The notes below the pieces were generated by a model. That model did not search any database, had not been told where the DNA came from, and saw only the letters and a list, made by a program, of their open reading frames with translations. Source: JAKEFM01 sp035695825 (GTDB lineage Bacteria > Planctomycetota > UBA1135 > JAKEFM01). From it: a stretch of 64,000 bases of DNA. Positions 58,480 to 64,000 of this stretch are shown here, piece after piece (position 1 is the stretch's first letter; every line of letters begins with the position of its first letter). The translations under genes and the position numbers were made by a program. The DNA lies in assembly GCA_035695825.1 (NCBI GenBank), contig DASRRH010000021.1, positions 101,854 through 165,853 of the forward strand. Direction: 5' to 3'.

Positions 58480-58926
58480 TTGGAGCATGCTCGCCCTGCA
58501 ACCCTTTCGGGTTCGCGCGTCATTCCTGGGGAACGAATTCGTCGCGAGAGCGAGGACCCCTCGTTCCCGGCAGACGTGAAGGCGAAGGCTCGAGAGAACT
58601 TGGAGGCCGCCCTGCGGCTGCTCGACCTCGGCCTGCTCAATGCCGCGGCGAGTCGTCTCTACTACGGGGCGTTTCAGGCCGCGATCCATGCCCTCGACGA
58701 GAAGAGACGGACTCCGCTCGAATCGCGCCGGGGCGCCCGGGGCTGGAGCCACGAGAAGGTCGAGGAGCACGTTGCGGAGATTCGGGGTGAGAGGGAGGAT
58801 CGGGCTCTGTTCGACGACTCGAGGAGCCTCCGCGAGACGGCAGACTACGGACCGAGCTCCGTCACCCGGCAGGATCTCGATCACCTCCGGCACGACGCGG
58901 AGCGGTTCATCCGGCAGTTGACCTGA
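58480..58926 (+). CDS. HEPN-domain protein
   Basis: A protein of up to 148 residues. VKAKARENLEAALRLLDLGL, NAAASRLYYGAFQAAIHALD, SHEKVEEHVAEIRGERED and ETADYGPSSVTRQDLDHLR give the four-helix HEPN layout of the UPF0332 group. HEPN proteins are RNA-targeting ribonucleases or structural partners in toxin-antitoxin and defence units. The usual R-x4-6-H catalytic motif is not seen, so a non-nuclease role is possible. The start is uncertain: TTG at 58480 or a GTG at 58576, the latter nearer to the family N-terminus. The stop overlaps the ATG of the broken partner gene at 58926. Confidence 0.75.
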   Translation: MEHARPATLSGSRVIPGERIRRESEDPSFPADVKAKARENLEAALRLLDLGLLNAAASRLYYGAFQAAIHALDEKRRTPLESRRGARGWSHEKVEEHVAEIRGEREDRALFDDSRSLRETADYGPSSVTRQDLDHLRHDAERFIRQLT

Positions 58927-59294
58927 TGAGGGACGTCCGCTTCTCCGCCCTGAAGCGCGCCGTGGAGTCGCGCTGGCCCGGATGCCGGGTGGTCTGGGAG
59001 CCGTACCGCTCGCCCGACGATCCGTCGATATGAGGCTGGGTCCACCTCCTCCACGTCCGCGAGCGCGACCGTCACGCGGTGGACGATTTCGCCTACGAGC
59101 TCGCGAGGAGGCTCTTCCCCGGACCCCCCCGCTTCTTCGTGGGGGCGGTCCTCCCCGAGCACGAAGCTCATACTCTCCGCCGACTCGGACTCCCTTCCCG
59201 GCCCAAGCGGAACCGACGCCGCCGCGCGCCCGGCCGGAAGCTCGTCCGCGGCCGCCCGACTCCCGCCGGCGCGCGACGGCGCGCCCGGGCCTGA
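58926..59294 (+). pseudogene. Partner gene of the HEPN protein, interrupted by an in-frame TGA
   Basis: The ATG at 58926 overlaps the HEPN stop. The frame reads RDVRFSALKRAVESRWPGCR and VVWEPYRSPDDPSI, meets TGA at 59031, and continues in the same frame with GWVHLLHVRERDRHAVDDFA, YELARRLFPGPPRFFVGAVL and PEHEAH. The context (SI-stop-GWVHLL) suggests a former Trp codon changed by one base. Downstream of HEAH the sequence becomes Arg-rich and unlike a folded domain. The gene is therefore probably inactive unless the stop is read through. The family was not recognised. Confidence 0.65.
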
Positions 59295-59400
59295 TGGAGC
59301 ACTGCGCGGGATTCCGCCCCCGGCGCCGGCACATGTCCCGGCGCGCGGCGAGAGGCGAACCTTCCCGTCCGACCGACGCCCTCGTCCGCGGTCTCGCCCT

Positions 59401-59607
59401 GTGACCCTTTCGGGCTCGTGCGTCGTATGGGAGGAGCGCTGGGCGGCCGCCAGGGTCCTCGCGCTCGACGGCGCCAACGTCTGCGAGCCCGATCTCGCCC
59501 CGGGGGCCTACGAGGTGGCGAGCGACCACCCCGGCCACGCCTTTCCCCGGCTGAAGGTCGAGGTGAAGCAGGGGGAGACGGCAGTCCTCGCCGTCCCGTT
59601 GCGCTGA
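59401..59607 (+). pseudogene. Possible C-terminal fragment of a carboxypeptidase-regulatory-like protein
   Basis: About 68 codons read DGANVCEPDLAPGAYEVASD, HPGHAFPRLKVEVKQGETA and VLAVPL, like the end of a carboxypeptidase regulatory-like (Ig-type) domain. There is no signal peptide, and the GTG start is arbitrary, so this is more likely a gene end than a whole gene. Confidence 0.4.
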
Positions 59608-59810
59608 GGAGCGCCCGAGGAACGGCCCCCCTCCCGACATCCGAAGCGGGCCGGGCCTCGTAACGGACTCCTGGAGCCGCAGGGTGGAGCCTGCGGAGGC
59701 GCCTGCCGCAACGGCGCGTCCGTCCCTCGATTCCTCCGCGCTCCCTCTGTACATCCCGCCGGGTCCGTCCGAGACGAACGACCGAACTCAAGACCAGGAG
59801 CCAACGTCCC

Positions 59811-61364
59811 GTGAAACCGTTCCGATCCCTCCTCGTCCGGGGCCTCGCGCTTTCCCTCGCCGCGCCCCCGAGCGTCTTCGCGAGCAACCACCGCGAGGCC
59901 CCGATCACCGCCCTCGACCACAAGGCCGACATCACCGACCTCTACGCCTTCGTGAGCTACGCCCCCGGCCAGGCGCCGGGGACGCCTCCGTCGAAGGCGA
60001 CGCTCGTCCTCTGCGTCGATCCCTTCCTCGAGCCGGCGAACGGCCCGACCCTCTTCCCCTTCGACCCGGGGATCCTCTACGAGATCCGGGTCGACAACGA
60101 CCAGGACGCCCGCCCCGACGTGACGTTCCAGTTCCGGTTCGCCACGGAGTACCAGTTGCCGAACGTCTACACGGCGGTCGCGGGCGTCGGACCGAACGGC
60201 GCCTTCCAGCCCGGCACGACCAACCTCGTCGTCCCGCCGCGGATCGCCTCCTTCGACAATCCGGGGCTGAACCTCCGCCAGACCTACACGGCGACGATGT
60301 TGCGCCAAGGAGAGCCCCCCGTCCTCCTCTCGAACGGGGACGGCTCCCCCTTCTTCGCCGTTCCGGCCAACGCAGGCCCGCGCACGATGGACTACGACGC
60401 CCTCTTCTCCGCCGGGACCTACGCGCTCCCGAACGGGATCTCGCTCTTCGCCGGCACGACCGACGACGCCTTCTGGATCGACCTCGGCGCCGCCTTCGAC
60501 ACGGCGAACTTCCGCACTCTCGGGAGCGGCGTCCCGGGCGTCCTCACCCCGGCCGAGGACGCCTCGGCGAGCAACCTCGCGAGCGACACGGTCTCCGGAT
60601 TCGCCGTGAACACGATCGCGGTCGAGGTTCCGATCGAGATGCTGACGAGCACGGGGAAGATCGAGCCCGCGACCTCCGCGGCGGCGACGATCGGCGTCTG
60701 GGGGACGACCTCGCGGCAGAAGGTGACCGTCCGGCGCTCCCCCCTCCCGGCCAAGGACCGCGGCGGCTGGCGCCAGGTCCAGCGGGTCGGGAACCCCCTG
60801 ATCAACGAGCTCGTGATCGGCATCGGCTCGAAGGACCGCTTCTCGATGGACCGGCCGGAGAACGACGCGCAGTTCGCCTCCTTCTTCCTCGACCCCCCGA
60901 TCGTCGGGATCGTCGAGGCGCTCTACGGCGGCGCGCTCGCCGTGCCTCCCGCCCCGCGGAACGACCTCCTCCCCCTCGTCACCTACGCCGAGCCGATCGC
61001 CGCGCCGGGCACGCCCGCGGGGCCGATCGCCGACCTCCTCCGTCTCAACACCGGCGTGTCGGCGACGCCTCCCGCCTCCGCGAGCCGGCTCGGCCTGATC
61101 GGCGGCGATCCGGCGGGGTTCCCGAACGGCCGGCGCCTCTTCGACGACGTGACGGACGTCACGCTGCGGGTCGCCGTCGGCGGCGTGCTCGTGAGCCCTC
61201 CCTTTCCGGGCTTCGCCGCGGGCGTCAACGACCGGCTCGGCGACGGCGTCAACGTCGACGACCAGCCCTACCACGACGCCTTCCCCTACGTCGGGTCCTG
61301 CCCGAGCGGGCGCAACCGCCGCCACGTCGACCCGGGCGAGCCGGGCGGCGGCCCCGTCAACTGA
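59811..61364 (+). CDS. Secreted DUF4331 protein
   Basis: A 517-residue exported protein. The signal peptide ends near residue 24 (APPSVFASNH). SNHREAPITALDHKADITDL and YAFVSYAPGQ are the DUF4331 N-terminal signature; VLCVDPFLEPANGP, LYEIRVDNDQDARPDVTFQF and NTIAVEVPIEML recur through the domain. GKIEPATSAAATIGVWGTTS, VQRVGNPLINELVIGIGSKD and the closing FPGFAAGVNDRLGDGVN, DDQPYHDAFPYVG complete it. DUF4331 proteins are extracellular and of unknown function. The start is a GTG with AGGAG 9 bases upstream. It is followed at 35 bases by the TPR gene and may be cotranscribed with it. Confidence 0.9.
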   Translation: MKPFRSLLVRGLALSLAAPPSVFASNHREAPITALDHKADITDLYAFVSYAPGQAPGTPPSKATLVLCVDPFLEPANGPTLFPFDPGILYEIRVDNDQDARPDVTFQFRFATEYQLPNVYTAVAGVGPNGAFQPGTTNLVVPPRIASFDNPGLNLRQTYTATMLRQGEPPVLLSNGDGSPFFAVPANAGPRTMDYDALFSAGTYALPNGISLFAGTTDDAFWIDLGAAFDTANFRTLGSGVPGVLTPAEDASASNLASDTVSGFAVNTIAVEVPIEMLTSTGKIEPATSAAATIGVWGTTSRQKVTVRRSPLPAKDRGGWRQVQRVGNPLINELVIGIGSKDRFSMDRPENDAQFASFFLDPPIVGIVEALYGGALAVPPAPRNDLLPLVTYAEPIAAPGTPAGPIADLLRLNTGVSATPPASASRLGLIGGDPAGFPNGRRLFDDVTDVTLRVAVGGVLVSPPFPGFAAGVNDRLGDGVNVDDQPYHDAFPYVGSCPSGRNRRHVDPGEPGGGPVN

Positions 61365-61399
61365 CGGCGTCCCCCCCCTCCCTCGAAAGGACGGCCCAC

Positions 61400-62659
61400 A
61401 TGCACCCTCTCCCCCTCCTGGCGCTCCTCCTCTCGAGCCTTCTCCAGGAACCCGCGAAGCCCTCCCCCGCCGAGCGCGCGATCGAGCAGGCGAGGAAGGC
61501 GATCGAGAAGTCGCCCGGCAAGCCCCAGCCGTGGAACGCCCTAGCCCTTGCCTTCGCCCGCCGCGCGCGCGAGACCTCCGACCCCGCCTTCTACGAGAAG
61601 GGGGAGGAGGCCCTCGCGAGGTCCTTCGACCTCGCGCCCGAGGATTTCGAGGGGCGCAAGCTCGAGGTCTGGCTCCTCCTCGGCAAGCACCAGTTCGCCC
61701 GCGCCCTCGCGGAGGCGAAGGTCTTGAACCGCCGCGCCCCCGACGACCTCCTCGTCTACGGCCTCCTCGCGGATGCCTGCGCCGAGCTGGGCAAGTACGA
61801 CGAGGCGGAGAAGGCGGTCCAGTGGATGCTCGACCTCCGCCCCGGGAACGTCCCCGCGCTCACGCGCGCCGCGTACCTGCGCGAGATCTTCGGCGACGTC
61901 GACGGCGCCCTCGACCTCATGAGCCAGGCCTTCGAGCAGGTGAACCCCGCCGAGGCCGAGGACCGCGCATGGATCCTCATCCAGATCGGCCACCTCCACC
62001 GCTCGACCGGGAGGCTCGAGCCGGCGGAGAAGGCGCTCGAGGGAGCCCTCGACCTCTTCCCCGGCTACCACTACGCCCTCGCCGAGCTCGCCCGGGTCCG
62101 CGCCGCCCAGGGCCGGGCCGCCGAGGCGGCGGACGTCTTCCGCCGCCGCCACGAGGCCGCGCCCCACCCGGAGAACCTCTTCGATCTCGCCGTCGCCCTC
62201 GAGCGGGCGGGAAAGGAGGAGGAGGCCGCCGCCTCGTTCGCCCGGTTCGAGCGCGAGGCGCGCCGGGAGATGGAGAGCGCGGACAACAGCAACCGCGAGC
62301 TCGTCTCCTTCTACGTCGACCACGCGCGCTCGAAGTCCTTCGGCAAGGAGGAGGGGCTGCGCATCGCCCGTCGCGAGGCGGCCCTCCGGCGCGACGTCTT
62401 CACTCTCGATGCCCTCGCATGGGCGCTCGGCGCCTGCGGCGAGATCCCCGAGGCGCGCCACGAGATCGAGGCCGCCCTCGCCCCCGGCATCCGCGACGCC
62501 AAGATCCTCTACCACGCGGGCGTCCTCGCGGCGAAGGCAGGGGACTGCGCCGCCGCCTCGCGCTACCTGCGCCTTTCCCTGGAGGCGAACCCCTCCTCGG
62601 AGGTCGCCGGCGCCGCGCGCGAGGCGCTCGGGACGACGAAGACCGCCGACGCGCGCTGA
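61400..62659 (+). CDS. Exported TPR-repeat protein
   Basis: A 419-residue protein. A short leader (LPLLALLLSSLLQEPAKPS) directs export. The rest is built of about nine tetratricopeptide-like helix pairs (PWNALALAFARRARETSDPA, YGLLADACAELGKYDEAEKA, WILIQIGHLHRSTGRLEPAE, YALAELARVRAAQGRAAEAA, TLDALAWALGACGEIPEARH). Such repeats hold protein complexes together. In planctomycete-like bacteria exported TPR proteins are common and their partners mostly unknown. The ATG at 61400 follows GAAAGGACGG. Because it directly follows the DUF4331 gene, it might serve that protein's export or assembly (inference). Confidence 0.88.
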   Translation: MHPLPLLALLLSSLLQEPAKPSPAERAIEQARKAIEKSPGKPQPWNALALAFARRARETSDPAFYEKGEEALARSFDLAPEDFEGRKLEVWLLLGKHQFARALAEAKVLNRRAPDDLLVYGLLADACAELGKYDEAEKAVQWMLDLRPGNVPALTRAAYLREIFGDVDGALDLMSQAFEQVNPAEAEDRAWILIQIGHLHRSTGRLEPAEKALEGALDLFPGYHYALAELARVRAAQGRAAEAADVFRRRHEAAPHPENLFDLAVALERAGKEEEAAASFARFEREARREMESADNSNRELVSFYVDHARSKSFGKEEGLRIARREAALRRDVFTLDALAWALGACGEIPEARHEIEAALAPGIRDAKILYHAGVLAAKAGDCAAASRYLRLSLEANPSSEVAGAAREALGTTKTADAR

Positions 62660-62721
62660 CGGACTCTTCTTCGCGGGAGCCGGGGCCCGGAAGATCCTCC
62701 GCGCTCGCACCGGAGGAACCG

Positions 62722-63522
62722 ATGACCCCGCTCTCCCTCGTCTTCGTCCTGCTCCCGCAGGAAAAGCCCGACTTCGTCTCCACCCGTTCCATGGACCGGA
62801 TCAACTGGATGGAGTTCCGCGAGGTCGTCCCCTCGAAGATCCGGACCGTTCTCCTCCCGACCGGGACGCTCGAGCCGCACGGCGTCATCCCGAACGGCGC
62901 CGACAACCTCGCCCCCGCGGCCCTCGCCGAGGCGCTCGCCCGCCGGTTGAACGCCCTCGTCGCGCCGACCCTCCCCTACGGAATCACCGGGAGCCTCGGC
63001 GCGTACCCCGGCGCCTTCACCGTGAGCGAGGCGGCCTACCGGCCTTTCGTGCGCGACGTCCTCGAGGGGCTCGCGCGAAACGGCTTCCGGAACCTGATCG
63101 TGCTCAACGGCCACGGCGGCCCGCAGACCGACGTCCTGAACGAGGTCGCCGCGGAGGTGGCCTCCGCGAAGGGTGTGCGGACGCTCGTCCTCAACTGGTG
63201 GTCGACCTGCTCCGACGTGACGAAGGAGGTCTTCGGCGAGGACGGCGGCCACGCCGGGTGGAACGAGACGGCATTCCTCCAGGCGATCGCCCCCGACACC
63301 GTCCACCCGGAGCGCTACGCGGCGGACCTGGCCCTCCCCTACCCCCCGCGCGGAACTTGGTCCGCCTCACCCTTCCCCGCCTCGATCGGCCTCTATCGAC
63401 CCGGCGAGGGCTACCCCCGCTTCGACGCGGCGAAGGCGAAGACCTACTTCGAGCGCGTGCGCGACCACGTCGGGGCTCTTGTCGAGGACGTGATGCGGAG
63501 GTGGGACGCGGCGGGGGTTTGA
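62722..63522 (+). CDS. Creatininase-family amidohydrolase
   Basis: A 266-residue protein of the creatinine amidohydrolase superfamily. The metal ligands are visible: LLPTGTLEPHGVIPNGADNL (Glu, His and Asp) and IVLNGHGGPQTDVLNE, plus EDGGHAGWNETAFLQAI late in the sequence. Members hydrolyse creatinine, formamidopyrimidines (ArfB) or mycofactocin peptides (MftE). Here the N-terminal MTPLSLVFVLLPQEKPD could be a weak signal peptide, so an exported form is possible. GGAGGAACCG precedes the ATG directly. A role in nitrogen compound breakdown would suit the pyrimidine genes, but the distance is large and the substrate remains open. Confidence 0.87.
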   Translation: MTPLSLVFVLLPQEKPDFVSTRSMDRINWMEFREVVPSKIRTVLLPTGTLEPHGVIPNGADNLAPAALAEALARRLNALVAPTLPYGITGSLGAYPGAFTVSEAAYRPFVRDVLEGLARNGFRNLIVLNGHGGPQTDVLNEVAAEVASAKGVRTLVLNWWSTCSDVTKEVFGEDGGHAGWNETAFLQAIAPDTVHPERYAADLALPYPPRGTWSASPFPASIGLYRPGEGYPRFDAAKAKTYFERVRDHVGALVEDVMRRWDAAGV

Positions 63523-63571
63523 CCGACGGCGCGCCGTTCCCGGCGACGCCGCGAATCCACGGCCGACCTCC

Positions 63572-64000
63572 CTACGGCATCTGGAATCCGACGTGCGTCA
63601 GGACGCAGCCGATCCCGAGAGGGCCGCTCGGGTCGTAGACCACTCCGCTCGCATTCAACCAGAAGCCGTGCAACGCGGGGTCATTCGGGATCGGCACGGT
63701 CACCGAGCCCTGCCCGTTGGCGTTGAGCGTCCCCCCGATCCCGGCTGCGACGCTCGCGAAGAACAAGGCGTCCGGAACGAGCGGGAAGAGGAACGGACCG
63801 AGGGCTAGCGCCGGGAAGGCGTAGTCCTGCGAGAAGACCATCTGGAAGGGGCGACCGGCACGCCTCGGCGCCACGACTTGGAACTGCGCCGTGCCCCCGA
63901 TGGTCGGCGTCCCGACGACCCCGAGGTTTGGCGCAACGTAGACCGCCACCGCCCCGTCCGACATCGGCGAGTACCACGGGGACCAGAGCCCCTGCGCGGC
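63572..64000 (-). CDS. Secreted protein, C-terminal part (start outside window)
   Basis: 143 codons of an open frame that enters from the right edge. The sequence (AAQGLWSPWYSPMSDGAVAV, YVAPNLGVVGTPTIGGTAQF, VPIPNDPALHGFWLNASG, LTHVGFQMP) is a variant of the C-terminal module of the secreted proteins in this window: a GTPTIGGTAQF strand pair, the VPIPNDPAL motif and a hydrophobic end. An internal ATG at 63964 is not the real start because homologous sequence continues upstream. The body of the protein is not visible. Confidence 0.75.
   Translation of the reverse strand, partial: AAQGLWSPWYSPMSDGAVAVYVAPNLGVVGTPTIGGTAQFQVVAPRRAGRPFQMVFSQDYAFPALALGPFLFPLVPDALFFASVAAGIGGTLNANGQGSVTVPIPNDPALHGFWLNASGVVYDPSGPLGIGCVLTHVGFQMP

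Noticed and set aside
1..64000. tRNA, rRNA or prophage structural genes
   Set aside because: No cloverleaf-like or rRNA sequence and no phage structural proteins were recognised; DUF5131 alone is not evidence of a prophage.

Overview
The window is very GC-rich, with G or C in almost every third codon position. Most genes start with a clear GGAGG-type ribosome binding site, and GTG and TTG starts are frequent. At least eight secreted proteins or fragments carry a related C-terminal module, seen as a GCPGTGG-like start and an ALAITV-like end, which I associate with deep-branching Planctomycetota. Together with the CheB-CheR-kinase fusion, the tricorn-like protease and the Ser/Thr kinase, this suggests a free-living Planctomycetota-like bacterium. 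That placement is inference; no rRNA or other marker gene is present.

Layout. (1) 1-1460, minus strand: an NCS1 nucleobase permease cut by the window edge, and a secreted cupin. (2) 1682-18691: a plastic, repeat-rich region. A CheB/CheR/PAS/histidine-kinase fusion overlaps a FixJ-type regulator. They are followed by three secreted DUF3494 (ice-binding-like) paralogs (one frameshifted), a putative lipoprotein, a second FixJ copy, a GGDEF-EAL protein and a peptidoglycan amidase. Six copies of one upstream module (FixJ gene tail, CG-rich dyad, AGCCTTTAAG-like box) sit in front of these genes, mixed with IS256 and IS66 remnants and fragments of the kinase, regulator and amidase genes. (3) 18958-37937: mostly standalone genes. 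These are a tricorn-like protease, large secreted repeat proteins, a RibD-like reductase, a P1 (DmpA-type) peptidase, a methyltransferase, a PepSY-like lipoprotein, an F420-dependent-type oxidoreductase, a Ser/Thr kinase with a large membrane domain, a collagen-like secreted protein and an ArnT-like glycosyltransferase. (4) 38530-42549: accessory DNA with a TcmP/DUF5131 pair, a DUF433/DUF5615 toxin-antitoxin pair, two tandem palindromes and a sunset-domain membrane protein. (5) 42700-57002: the reductive pyrimidine degradation genes on the minus strand (preA, preT, aminotransferase, dihydropyrimidinase, beta-ureidopropionase, semialdehyde dehydrogenase), with other genes between them. (6) 57119-64000: a beta-helix secreted protein, a HEPN protein with a broken partner, DUF4331, TPR and creatininase-family proteins, and the end of another secreted protein.

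How the genes work together. The pyrimidine set can be read as a full route: uracil or thymine enters through the NCS1 permease, is reduced by PreTA, opened by dihydropyrimidinase and decarbamoylated by the ureidopropionase. The resulting beta-amino acid is transaminated and the semialdehyde is oxidised to an acyl-CoA. In the first 18 kb the shared upstream module suggests that the kinase-FixJ pair controls a set of surface genes (DUF3494 proteins, lipoprotein, c-di-GMP enzyme, amidase), but this is inferred only from sequence repetition.
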